Shown piece after piece: positions 1 through 8,457 of a stretch of DNA of 27,484 nucleotides (its first letter is position 1; every line of letters begins with the position of its first letter). Source of the stretch: Actinomycetota bacterium (GTDB lineage: Bacteria > Actinomycetota > Humimicrobiia > Humimicrobiales > Humimicrobiaceae). A model generated the notes under the pieces. It saw only the letters and a program-made list of their open reading frames with translations, was not told the DNA's origin and did not search any database. Made by a program: the position numbers and the translations under genes. The DNA lies in NCBI GenBank assembly GCA_023488645.1, contig JAMDDL010000087.1, forward strand, positions 1-27,484. Reading direction: 5' to 3'.

Positions 1-120
1 GGAAGAAATAAATAAATATGGTATTATGCTTGCTGAATTGTAAGTATTTATAAATGTTTCTGATAAAAATCAATATTGCCAGTTGTTAAGTTATATTTGC
101 AAATAAATTAAAAATTTCCA

Positions 121-343
121 AAAGTAAAACCTGCAGATAATTTCGAAGAAGCTTCTTTAGCCTTAAAATTTACACTCTCTCAGCCTGTTACTACCGCAAT
201 ATCTCTAAGAACATTCTGAACTATTATGGTGGGTATGCGGCATTGCTGATAAATTCAAACCAATAACTGCAGAAGAAACATTGGTGCTAAAGGAAAATGC
301 TAAAAATCTTAATACTATATTTTCAGGATTATTATCCTGTTAA
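121..343 (+). pseudogene. Aldo/keto reductase C-terminal remnant
   Basis: This is a broken C-terminal piece of an aldo/keto reductase of the 'predicted oxidoreductase' type. In one frame (from 121) it reads ...EEASLALKFTLSQPVTTAIS and then hits TGA. After a frame change near 235 it resumes as IADKFKPITAEET...NLNTIFSGLLSC and ends at TAA 341-343. The 'LALRFTLSQPVTxAIPPG' and 'IAxKFKPIT' phrases are characteristic of this family's C-terminus as I know it. No start and no N-terminal two thirds are visible, so the fragment is dead. The frame change plus the missing body separate this from a simple sequencing error. The family call rests on remembered family patterns, not on a search. Confidence 0.6.
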
Positions 344-817
344 TTAAAATCCCGGTTATTTTGTATATTTATCCTGTTTATCCTGATTTAAAAGGTGGAA
401 AACGAATTGAATTTTACTTTATGATTAATTTAAGACCAAGTCAGGGAAACAGAACTAGAGGTATTGATGATCCTGAAATACGCAAAAAAATAATTGATAT
501 TGTAAAATTATTTGTTTGTCTGCCAAGCTTATCACTCCTTCTTCCTTTCCAAATAACTTAATAATCATATGGGTTATATTATTTAGAAGTGGCAGAAGTT
601 TTCAAATAAAATATGGCCTGGTTTCAGGTTAACAGAAACACCAAATACAAACTAATAACAATTATATAAGTAATTGATATTTTAGGCACTCCAAATTGGC
701 AAAAATAATATATTTTTAAAAATATTTTTATCCATTAGGAAATTAATTCCTGGAAAATGTTGCTAAAAATGGGTATTTTGAATATAAATTAGTGTAAGAT
801 AGGGCAAAGATGCGGAA
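344..817. other. Gene-poor spacer with no supported gene
   Basis: About 470 bases lie between the reductase debris and the IS-derived mini-element. An open frame at 361-561 (66 codons, TTG start) lacks a convincing ribosome site and resembles nothing I recognise. Its middle part (MINLRPSQGNRTRGIDDPEI) has fairly protein-like composition, so it might be another gene scrap. A short AT palindrome lies at 710-725. I see no RNA gene or clear terminator. Confidence 0.5.
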
Positions 818-833
818 TTGCTGCACCAACTTT

Positions 834-936
834 GGGTTTGTTGTCAAACTCACTTAAATTTAATATAATAAAACAAATATATAAAATGAAGAGAATTTTA
901 AAGGAATTTGATAACAAGCCCTTAGTTTTATATTAC
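834..936 (+). mobile_element. Mini-element (MITE-like) related to the IS1182-like IS
   Basis: A roughly 90-120 bp element has inverted ends GGGTTTGTTGTCAAAC (834-849) and, read on the minus strand from 921, GGGCTTGTTATCAAATTC. Both resemble the ends of the full insertion sequence at 21531-23311 (GGGCTTGTTGCCAAA). The similarity runs past the core. The left 40 bases match the right end of the full IS at most positions, including its TATAAT box. The segment just outside the right core (922-936) matches the outer left end of the full IS. No coding capacity remains. The exact outer left limit and any target duplication could not be fixed. Confidence 0.65.
841..869 (+). promoter_or_regulatory. Sigma-70-type promoter inside the mini-element
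   Basis: TTGTCA at 841-846 and TATAAT at 864-869 are separated by exactly 17 bases. It points right, toward the DUF4380-like gene that starts at 956. The equivalent position in the full-length IS has TTGCCA-17-TATAAT driving that element's own genes. This therefore looks like an IS promoter left behind and now reading into a host gene. Confidence 0.7.
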
Positions 937-955
937 TAAAAGGGATAGGTGTTAA

Positions 956-1918
956 TTGTCAGAAATAAAATTTATAGAATTAGAAGACTACAATAACCTT
1001 GGAAAGGCTATAAAGATATCTAATGACAAATTGGAAATAGTTGTAACTTTGGATATTGGACCTCGAATAATATACTTTTCTATTTTAAATGGGAAAAATA
1101 TTCTTGAGGATAATGTGACTATAAGTGAAAAATTGCCTGATGGAAAAGATTGGAAAATTTACGGTGGGCACAGAGTGTGGCATAGCCCAGAGGTATTCCC
1201 CAGAAGTTATATAAGTGACGGATCACCGCTTGAAAAATATGAAAAAACAAATAATGGCATTTCGATGTATCAAAAAACAGAACCATGGACTCAAATTCAG
1301 AAATCAATTCATGTGATATTATTTAAAGACAGAGTAAAAATTATTAATAAGCTGGAAAACAAGGGAGCTTGGCCAATTGAAATGGCAGTTTGGTCACTTA
1401 CTGTTGGTTCAAGAGGTGGTATGGAAGTCTGCCCAATAGTTCAGCGCAATACAGGTCTTCTCCCAAATACATACTATGTCATTTGGCCTTATTCAAAGTT
1501 GAACGATAAGAGAGTTTACTGGGGCTAGAGATATATAGTTGTAGATAATGATCCTAAAAATGAGACAGCATTTAAATTTGGCTACCCTAATGAATATGGA
1601 TGGGTTGCCTATTTTAATCATCAAATGTGTTTCGTCAAAAAATATAAACATATTATGGAGGGTAAATATCCTGATAACGGGTGTAGCTGGGAAACATATT
1701 CATCATTTTGGGGGATTGAGCTTGAATCACTTTCGCCACTCCAAATTATGCAATCGGGAGCTTCAATTGAACATGAAGATGAATGGTTTATATTTAAGGA
1801 TATAGAGAAGCCCCAAAGAGATGAAGATGAAATAGAAAAAGTATTGAAGGATATATCAAAAGCAGCATCTATAGACTTGCCTGTAGTGTCCTCAAAGGGC
1901 TGGACTCCCAATCTCTAA
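956..1918 (+). pseudogene. DUF4380-like protein interrupted by an in-frame amber codon
   Basis: The frame opens at TTG 956 after AGGGATAGG and runs 190 codons to TAG at 1526-1528. It then continues in the same frame with no shift to TAA 1916-1918, so a read-through product would be about 320 residues. The second part (RYIVVDNDPKNETAFKFGYP...) continues the same type of protein. The N-terminal half (VVTLDIGPRIIYFS, then GGHRVWHSPEVFPRSY) and the WPYS..NDxRVYWG segment fit the DUF4380 group, which has a galactose-mutarotase-like fold. Its enzymatic role is unknown to me; a sugar-binding or epimerase-like role is inferred from the fold. The single stop is most simply a nonsense mutation (for example GAG or AAG to TAG). 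Read-through or a sequencing error cannot be excluded. The gene sits directly behind the IS-derived promoter. Confidence 0.7.
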
Positions 1919-2120
1919 AATTATAATCATAAAACTTTAGGTGTTTTTTACAATCGAAAACTGTGCCACTTAATGCAAAAAAAATTTAATAATATATAGC
2001 CCAACTTTTTCTCTTTTCAATATATATTTGTATATTTAATTATTATACTTTTAAATCAATTATGTAGGAACCATTAAATCACTTCTGCCAATATTTTGAT
2101 CCTTCAGCCACTCTTATGTT
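1919..2120. other. AT-rich spacer, decayed IS end
   Basis: No open frame is supported here. The stretch around 2050-2115, read on the minus strand (GGCTGAAGGATC..., GGCAGAAGTGATT, ATGGTTCCTAC), looks like the non-coding right end of an IS21-type element. That would continue the istB remnant next to it. This is inferred from family resemblance only. Confidence 0.35.
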
Positions 2121-2345
2121 TACTTTACCCTATTAGAAGGTCTATTCATATTAACTAGAATATGATTTATGGGTTAACCTATCAATCATGGCTACTGCCA
2201 TAACCGGATCTGAAAATATTTCATCCCCCCTGTCAAATGAAAGGTTAGTTGTAATTATTGTTGACTTTCTACCAGCTTTAAGTAATAGATGAGTAAAAAT
2301 TAGTTCTGGACCTTCCTTATCAAAGGAGATATATCTTAGCCTATC
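2121..2345 (-). pseudogene. istB: IS21-family IstB ATPase remnant
   Basis: On the minus strand, 2339 to 2151 reads LRYISFDKEGPELIF..., then AGRKSTIITTNLSFD and DPVMAVAMIDRLTHKSY before TAA. These are the C-terminal half of IstB: the Walker-B-side 'DELGYISFDKEG' strand, the 'STIITTNLSF' sensor strand and the 'DRLTHK' arginine region. After a small shift a short tail (MNRPSNRVK) continues to about 2121. The N-terminal half, the Walker A region and the partner IstA are absent, so this is a dead fragment of an old insertion. Nothing is recognisable between 2346 and 2546. Confidence 0.75.
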
Positions 2346-2546
2346 TTATGCAAGGGATATTTATTAAAAAATAAATTAATTTAATACTACTGAAATAGGG
2401 TATAAAATGTATTTTAGATTTAATATAGATTTTAATTTAGTTAAAGTTGGTTATGATACCCAATAATATCTCAATACTGGTAAAAAATGACAAATCTATA
2501 TTACAGCATTCTCAATATAGCAAATATCTTTTTGAAATTTTTATTA

Positions 2547-3212
2547 TTAATAAGAATTAGATTTCATACCTTCAATAATTTTTATAGCCGAGCTTGTCCC
2601 TAAACGTTCCGCACCTTCTTTAAGAAAAGCTATTAAATCATCATAGGTTTTCATCCCACCAGCAGCTTTTATCTTTACATTAGGACCAATATTCTCTTTT
2701 AATAATCTGATATCCTCAATAATTGCGCCAGTTGTTCCAAATCCTGTAGAAGTTTTAATAAAATCAGCTTTTGCATTTGTTATGACTTTACATAACTTAA
2801 TCTTTTCTTCTTTTGTCAGATAACATGTTTCTATAATAACTTTTAATATTTTGTTTTTGCATACATTTCTAATTATTCTAATTTCTGCTTCTATTTTACC
2901 AAAATCACCATTCCTAGCATCTGTTATATTTATAACCATATCTATTTCATTTGCACCTTCTTCAATTGCTTTTTTTGCTTCAGCAACTTTTGCTTCTGTT
3001 ATAGAATATCCTAGAGGGAATCCTATAACTGTACCAATGTTTACTGTATCGCCATATTTATCATATATTCTTTTAATATAGCAAGGTGGGATGCATATCG
3101 AAGCTGTTTTATATTTGATTGATTCATCACATATCTTTTGTATTTGCTCCCAAGTCGAATCTGCTTTTAAAAGAGTATGGTCAACATGTTTTAATACATC
3201 ACTTGCCTTCAT
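2547..3212 (-). CDS. deoC: Deoxyribose-phosphate aldolase
   Basis: A class I aldolase that reversibly splits 2-deoxy-D-ribose-5-phosphate into acetaldehyde and glyceraldehyde-3-phosphate in the cytosol. At 221 residues it has normal length for the short bacterial form. The Schiff-base lysine is K153 in FIKTSTGF, the second catalytic lysine is K182 in IKAAGG, and D91 sits in the conserved NEIDMV strand. DHTLLK near the N-terminus (11-16) is also typical. It starts with ATG behind an AGGAAAGG site. It is the last gene of a minus-strand group (SorC regulator, E1 fusion, deoC), 155 bases after the E1 gene. In this neighbourhood it could take a 2-deoxypentose phosphate made by the radical dehydratase and PfkB kinase further right. 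The family assignment is firm; the pathway role is inferred. Confidence 0.95.
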   Translation of the reverse strand: MKASDVLKHVDHTLLKADSTWEQIQKICDESIKYKTASICIPPCYIKRIYDKYGDTVNIGTVIGFPLGYSITEAKVAEAKKAIEEGANEIDMVINITDARNGDFGKIEAEIRIIRNVCKNKILKVIIETCYLTKEEKIKLCKVITNAKADFIKTSTGFGTTGAIIEDIRLLKENIGPNVKIKAAGGMKTYDDLIAFLKEGAERLGTSSAIKIIEGMKSNSY

Positions 3213-3367
3213 TTTCTGTAAATCCTTTCCTTCTATTTAAATATTTTTTAGTAATAATTTTTAGCAAATGCTAATTCCTAAAGATTAGGCTAGTTATAAA
3301 AAAGGGGATGTCAAATAATAAAATAATCATCTATTTTGAATCATATTAATATAAATAATAAATTTTC

Positions 3368-5719
3368 CTATGCCCCTATGAGAAATTTTTCTTTTATTTC
3401 TCTTACCAGTTTTTCTGCATTTGGCAAAAATTCCCTTTCCAGTGATTGAGCAGTAGGTGGAACGCCATTAGGAGAGCTTATACAATAAACCGGCCAGTCA
3501 AGATAGTCAAATGCATTTTCCATAATCTTGCTAGAGATATAAGAGCCAAAACTTCCCTGATCTACCGGTTGGGAAAATATAATAACTTTATTTGTCTTTT
3601 TAACAGATTTAATTATTGTTTCAATATCAAGAGGAATAAGAGTTCTGATATCTATAATTTCTAAAGATATCCCTTCTTCTTCAAATATTTCTGCAGCTTT
3701 TAATGCTTCAGTTATCATATATGACCAGGAAATTACTGTGACATCCTTACCTTCTCTTTTAATATCTGCCTTACCAATTGGTATTGTGTATTCATCCAAA
3801 GGCACTATCCCTAAAGAATTATACAGAAGCTGATGTTCAAAAAATATTACGGGATTGTTATTTCTTATTGCAGATTTTAAAAGGCCTTTTGCATCATAGG
3901 CAGTAGAAGGTGCAATTACTATTAAGCCGGGCATATGAGCAGTAATTGACTCTAGACTTTGCGAATGTTGACCAGCATATCCTCTTCCTCCTCCTATTGC
4001 AGTTCTAAGTACCATGGGAACACTTATCTGGCCTCCAGACATATAGCTCCATTTTGCCGCCTGATTTCCGATCTGATCCATTGCCATTAAAATAAAATCA
4101 TCATACATGATCTCACATACCGGTCTCAGTTTAGTCATTGCCATACCTACTGCGCAGCCAACTATCGCAGATTCCGATATTGAAGTGTTAAATACCCTGT
4201 CGCGGCCAAATGCCTGTAAAAGTTCCTTTGTTACTCCAAAAGCTCCGCCATATTCAGCTATATCCTCACCAAACAGTAACACACTGCTGTCTCTTGCCAT
4301 TTCTTCAGCAAGAGCTTCTCTTAAAGCAAGCCTATATGTTATTTCACCTTTATCATTTCTTGGATATTTTAAGGTAGTTTTTAAAACATCTGAATTATTT
4401 ACGGAATATGAAATACTATTTATATCATTCTTAGCGTACATATAATCAAGCAAGGTGCTGGGATCCGGATCAGATGAGGTTGCTGCAAAAACAGCAAGCT
4501 GTGCATTTCTTTCCCACACTTTTTGTTTTAAATTATCAAAATCTTCTTTAGTTACAGAGCCTCCTTGATCTTTTGGAAATACTGCACTGCTTAATTTCTT
4601 TATAAATAAATTAATAGGGTCTCTTTTTATCCACTCCTCGGTTTCAGAACGATCCCTGTAAGATAAGGGATCACTTAAACCATGACCTTTATACCTGTAT
4701 GTCATATATTCAAGCAGTATTGGGCCCTTGCCCAAGTCTATTAATGATAAAGCCCTGCTTGTAGCATCATATACAGCTAAAACATCCATGCCATCAACAA
4801 CTTCAGCATGTAGACAATCAGGATTAAAGGCTGCTGCTCTTCTTGCCATATAATCGACACCTGTAACTTCACCTATGGACTGCCCTGACATTGCGTATTG
4901 ATTATTTACAACTGCATATATTACAGGTACACCAAATTTCTTTTTCATCAGACCATTGCTAAATTGTGCCATAGAGGCAAGATTTATTGATTCAAATGAT
5001 ATACCATTACTATAGGCTCCATCACCTGCAAGACATAAAACTCTCTGTCCGCTTTCCCTATACCTACTGGACATCCCTGCACCGGTTGCTATTCCTATAT
5101 GACCGCCAACAATTGCATTAGCACCAAGATGACCGGATTCAAAATCAGCAATATGCATGCTTCCTCCAACACCCCTGCAGTAACCATCAGCTTTGCCAAA
5201 AAGCTCAGCAATCATTCTGTATATATGAACTTTTTTTGCTTTTTCTTTAAGTTCACTGCTATTATCATCTGATGAGTATTTTTGACTTATTTTATCAAGA
5301 TATATCTTTCTTTTTTCCAGTAATTTTAGAAGTTCTTCTTCTTTCATTAAATTTATTACACTAAAACCTTTAGCTATTGCATCACCATGACCTCTATGCG
5401 AGCTCGTTATATAATCATCTTTAGCTAAGGCATTTATTGAACCAGTTGATGTTGCTTCCTGACCAATTGAAACATGAGTTGGTCCAATGTATCTGAATTT
5501 TGGAAGCGGCTTATAATTTCCGGCTACAATTTCTGCTATCATTTCTTCAAATGCTCTAATTGTAAGCATCTGCTCAAGCATATCCATACATTTCTGACGA
5601 TTTAATTTTCCCTTATCGATTTCTTCCTGAAGCGAACTTTTATATTGAAATAAAGGAATTTCACTAAATTTTAATTTTCCCGGTTTAACTTCCACCAAAG
5701 CTTTAATTTCTTTTACCAT
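3368..5719 (-). CDS. Fused 2-oxoacid dehydrogenase E1 (alpha-beta), thiamine-diphosphate dependent
   Basis: A single 783-residue chain joins the E1 alpha (about 40-380) and E1 beta (about 455-780) parts that are usually separate subunits of pyruvate, branched-chain or acetoin dehydrogenase complexes. Alpha-part marks are SSHRGHG at 106-112, GYCRGVGGSMH at 179-189 and the thiamine-diphosphate motif opening GDG (232-234) and closing NNQYAM (272-277). The GDG-to-NN spacing is longer than the usual roughly 30. A charged, helix-like stretch of about 35 extra residues (near 120-165) separates the RGHG loop from GYCRG. Beta-part marks are SESAIVG (514-520), MYDDFILMAMDQI and QHSQSLE (584-590). No E2 (lipoyl) or E3 gene is in the window, so its acyl acceptor must be encoded elsewhere, or it acts alone, for example as an acetoin-forming carboligase. 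The 40-base gap after the SorC gene suggests co-transcription. Confidence 0.88.
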   Translation of the reverse strand: MVKEIKALVEVKPGKLKFSEIPLFQYKSSLQEEIDKGKLNRQKCMDMLEQMLTIRAFEEMIAEIVAGNYKPLPKFRYIGPTHVSIGQEATSTGSINALAKDDYITSSHRGHGDAIAKGFSVINLMKEEELLKLLEKRKIYLDKISQKYSSDDNSSELKEKAKKVHIYRMIAELFGKADGYCRGVGGSMHIADFESGHLGANAIVGGHIGIATGAGMSSRYRESGQRVLCLAGDGAYSNGISFESINLASMAQFSNGLMKKKFGVPVIYAVVNNQYAMSGQSIGEVTGVDYMARRAAAFNPDCLHAEVVDGMDVLAVYDATSRALSLIDLGKGPILLEYMTYRYKGHGLSDPLSYRDRSETEEWIKRDPINLFIKKLSSAVFPKDQGGSVTKEDFDNLKQKVWERNAQLAVFAATSSDPDPSTLLDYMYAKNDINSISYSVNNSDVLKTTLKYPRNDKGEITYRLALREALAEEMARDSSVLLFGEDIAEYGGAFGVTKELLQAFGRDRVFNTSISESAIVGCAVGMAMTKLRPVCEIMYDDFILMAMDQIGNQAAKWSYMSGGQISVPMVLRTAIGGGRGYAGQHSQSLESITAHMPGLIVIAPSTAYDAKGLLKSAIRNNNPVIFFEHQLLYNSLGIVPLDEYTIPIGKADIKREGKDVTVISWSYMITEALKAAEIFEEEGISLEIIDIRTLIPLDIETIIKSVKKTNKVIIFSQPVDQGSFGSYISSKIMENAFDYLDWPVYCISSPNGVPPTAQSLEREFLPNAEKLVREIKEKFLIGA

Positions 5720-5759
5720 AAATAATACCTTCCTTAAACAAATAAAAATTATATTTTAA

Positions 5760-6701
5760 TTAATCTTCTAATATAGCCTCTGCTGTTTTTTCATCAGTTA
5801 AAAACACTTTTATCAACTTACTTTTTAAAGCAGCTTTTATAACATCTTTTTTTCTCATGCCAATTGCTATAAGTATTACATTTTTTATTTTTTTTAATTT
5901 ATCTATAGGCAATGCTATTGTTCTCTCATCTATTATATTTGGTACATGATTTCCATTTTTATCTATTGAACCTAAATTAACTACACCCACTACCCCAAGA
6001 CCAGTTAAATAGTCAAAATCTTTTTGTGAATAATTGCTAAATTTATATAAAGATGATTCAGGACCAAGATCACTTGCTCCAACAATAGCTATATCAATTT
6101 TTTCTGATAATTTAAAAATTTGATTAGTATTAACATCATTTTCAAGCAGTTTTTTATTTTCTACACTTTCTAGTACTGCAGGACAATTAATTACATAACT
6201 TATTCCACCAAAACTATCTGCAAAATTTTTAGCTATTGTGTTTGAGTTAATTCCTTTATCAATTCCCCCTAGTCCCCCAATAATTGGTATTACCTTTATA
6301 TTTTCTTTCTTCTCAACATTTAAATGTTCAGAAATTACTCCAAGTGATGTTCCCCAACTGACACCAATGTAGTCTCCATTTGCAACTATTCTGTCTAAAA
6401 TACTACTTAATAAATCTGCTATTTCTTTAAAAATATTAATGTCATTGTCATAGTTTGGTACAACAACACATTCATTTATTTTAAAATTTTTTTCGATTTC
6501 CAGTTCTAAATCCTGGTAATCGCCATCAATTTTATTTATCTTTATTTCAACAATTTTTTGTGCTCTAGCCTTAGATAGAAGCCTTGAAACTGCAACTCTT
6601 GAAAGACTAAGTTTTTTAGCAATATCTTTTTGTAAATAATTCTCAATATAATAAAGTCTTGCAACTTTATATAGTAATTTTGTATTTGCAGAATTATTCA
6701 T
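5760..6701 (-). CDS. SorC/DeoR-type sugar-responsive transcriptional regulator
   Basis: A 313-residue SorC-family regulator. An N-terminal helix-turn-helix (about residues 20-47, QKDIAKKLSLSRVAVSRLL) is followed by a sugar-phosphate-binding domain of NagB-like fold (about 60-313). The domain includes GVSWGTSLGVI and the late LGVVGVVNLG and LPIDKLKK segments. Members such as B. subtilis DeoR, CggR and LsrR sense phosphorylated sugars and usually repress nearby genes. Here it heads a minus-strand group with E1 and deoC, so it probably controls them. A 14-base near-palindrome next to a TATAAT box lies about 40 bases upstream. No clear Shine-Dalgarno site precedes the ATG, unlike most genes in the window, so the start is slightly less certain. 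The ligand is unknown; a deoxypentose or pentose phosphate is a guess from context. Confidence 0.9.
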   Translation of the reverse strand: MNNSANTKLLYKVARLYYIENYLQKDIAKKLSLSRVAVSRLLSKARAQKIVEIKINKIDGDYQDLELEIEKNFKINECVVVPNYDNDINIFKEIADLLSSILDRIVANGDYIGVSWGTSLGVISEHLNVEKKENIKVIPIIGGLGGIDKGINSNTIAKNFADSFGGISYVINCPAVLESVENKKLLENDVNTNQIFKLSEKIDIAIVGASDLGPESSLYKFSNYSQKDFDYLTGLGVVGVVNLGSIDKNGNHVPNIIDERTIALPIDKLKKIKNVILIAIGMRKKDVIKAALKSKLIKVFLTDEKTAEAILED

Positions 6702-6740
6702 TGGTTTAATTAATTTCTTTATATATAATTATATTTGATA

Positions 6741-6762
6741 ATTATAACTGTACATATGTTCA
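6741..6762 (-). promoter_or_regulatory. Putative promoter/operator of the sorC-E1-deoC group
   Basis: On the minus strand TATAAT (plus 6746-6741) lies about 40 bases before the regulator's ATG. Immediately upstream is the near-perfect palindrome TGTACATATGTTCA (6749-6762). A palindrome between the -35 and -10 positions is a usual place for an autoregulatory SorC-family site. The -35 is weak: TTGCAT is 20 bases away. Predicted only. Confidence 0.4.
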
Positions 6763-6830
6763 CTTTATGCAATTAGTTACAATGATATCAATAATTAATC
6801 CAAATGTCAAGAGATCGAATTGATTTATTT

Positions 6831-6883
6831 AAAATCTAAACGAAATTGTATCGTTGCCTCATATAAAAAATCTAAACGAAATT
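6831..6883 (+). repeat. 17-base direct repeat, two copies
   Basis: AAAATCTAAACGAAATT occurs at 6831-6847 and again at 6867-6883, a 36-base period. The pair lies between the regulator's promoter and the decayed transposase. It might be the end of that element or a regulator site. I see no further copies in the window. Confidence 0.6.
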
Positions 6884-6958
6884 ATTTAAATTATAGAGCC
6901 ATACACCCTATATTTAAAGAAAAAATAAAATCTTTAAATATAGAGGAAGGCAAAAAGG

Positions 6959-8171
6959 ATGTTAGATATGAGGCAAAAACAGGCAATAACAAAAGAATTA
7001 AAGGAAAGATATAACAGAGTAACCAAAAAAGAAAAAACTAAAATACTTCTATGAATTTACAGCCCTTACAGGATACAACCGTTGTTATGCATCATGGGTT
7101 TTAAAAACAAAAAAGGAAAAAGTAATGGGCTGTATTAGAACCGGCGGCAGGAAAATAAAATACGTTTTAGAAAAAAAGAAAAAGAAAAAAAGAGATAAGG
7201 AGCAGAATATATGATTATGATGTATTTTTAGCATTAAGAAAGATCTAGACAATATTTGATTTTATCTTAAAGCAAACGTCTTAAACCATTTATGGCTGAG
7301 TCGATAGAAAAACTTACAAAGCACAAGGAGATAGATATAACTCCTACTGTAAAAGAAAAATTACTTAAAATATCTGCTTCCACCATAGACAGGTTACTTA
7401 AGACTTAAAAAGGACAAATGCAGGCTTGGCAAAGGAAGAAAAGGTACAAAGCCAGGCACCTTACTTAAAAAAGCAATACCGATTAGAACTTTTTCAGACT
7501 GGGATGAGAAAAAACCTGGATATCTTGAAGTTGACCTGGTTGGCCATGATGGAGGAAATGCATCCGGAGACTTTGCACAGAGCTTAAATTTTGTGGATAT
7601 TTTAACAGGACGGGACGAGAGCGCAGCATGTATAAATAAGGCACAGGTTCATGTATTTGAGGCAATTAAAACTGCATCAGCCAGATTTCCGTTTAAGATA
7701 GCCGGAATTGATTTAAGATAACGGATCAGAATTTATCAATGCCCATATGTTAAGATACTGCATACAAAACAGGATTACCTTTACAAGATCAAGAGCTTAA
7801 AGGAAAAATGATAACTGTTTTGTATAAGCAGAAAAACTACTTAAGTTGTAAGAAGAGCTGTCGGGTACCTGCGATATGACACACAGCAGGAGGTTGATAT
7901 TTTAAACAAACTTTATATTTATTTGGGCTGCTATACAAATTATTTTATGCCGGTTGAAAAGCTTATGTCAAAGACAAGAAAAGGAAGTAAAGTTACCAAA
8001 AAATATTACACGGCAAAAACTCCATACAGAAGAGTTCTTGAATGCAAGGATATTGATGATAAAATAAAGGAAAGGCTTAAAGCAAAATATGATAGCTTAA
8101 ATCCGGCAGAGCTTAAAAGAAAATTATCAGGCCTGCAGGAAAAACTGCTTAAGCTAAATGCTTTAAAATAG
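6959..8171 (+). pseudogene. Decayed rve/DDE transposase (integrase catalytic-core type)
   Basis: The remains of one transposase of about 400 residues can be followed through at least five frame changes. From 6959 it reads RQKQAITKELKERYNR; then EFTALTGYNRCYASWVLK (after 7050); PFMAESIEKLTKHKEID (about 7290); KGRKGTKPGTLL (about 7430). Next come DWDEKKPGYLEVDLVGHDGG and NFVDILTGRDESAACINKA (7497-7640), then GIDL with a broken DNGSEFIN segment (about 7705-7740). Finally 7923-8171 gives MPVEKLMSKTRKGSKV...AKTPYRRVLE...LNPAELKRKL. The EVDLVGHDGG and (D)NGSEFIN blocks are the first two acidic catalytic blocks of an rve-type transposase. Many stops and frameshifts make it non-functional. I infer the family from memory; the IS name is unknown. 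Confidence 0.8.
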
Positions 8172-8457
8172 AAAGCAGGAAAGGATTTATTACTTGATAA
8201 GGAGCCTTATGTGTATATCTATAACTGATATATATATATATATTATATTTTATATAGATTTTTAAATGGCGCAACAGGGAGATTATATTATTATAACAAA
8301 ACTTTGGATTTTTATTAAAAATAATTTCACAAAATAAAAACTTATTATACTAGATTAAATACCTCACAACATATTAAAACCATAAAAACCGTTAACTATA
8401 AACCTCTAATTGATTTTTTACCTCAATAATATTAACGAATTTTACAATCTAAAATTA
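8172..8457. other. Spacer with TA microsatellite
   Basis: This gap separates the decayed transposase and the end of the PfkB gene. A run of alternating TA and AT-only sequence occupies about 8226-8257. The phrase following it (AAATGGCGCAACAGGGAG, about 8264-8281) may be the outer end of the decayed IS. I see no strong GC-stem terminator for the converging minus-strand operon. Confidence 0.35.

Noticed and set aside
2..43. Possible C-terminal tail (EEINKYGIMLAEL, stop) of a gene entering from the left
   Set aside because: Thirteen codons are too few to recognise a family or to distinguish from chance.
361..561. 66-codon reading frame
   Set aside because: No convincing ribosome site and no recognisable family; may be debris.
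1119..1307. Reading frame opposite the DUF4380-like gene
   Set aside because: Shadow of a gene with clear family motifs; no ribosome site of its own.
6831..6883. CRISPR array
   Set aside because: Only two copies of a 17-base repeat, a short spacer and no cas genes.
8226..8257. TA-rich run as a replication origin
   Set aside because: No DnaA boxes or replication genes nearby; simple low-complexity sequence is enough.
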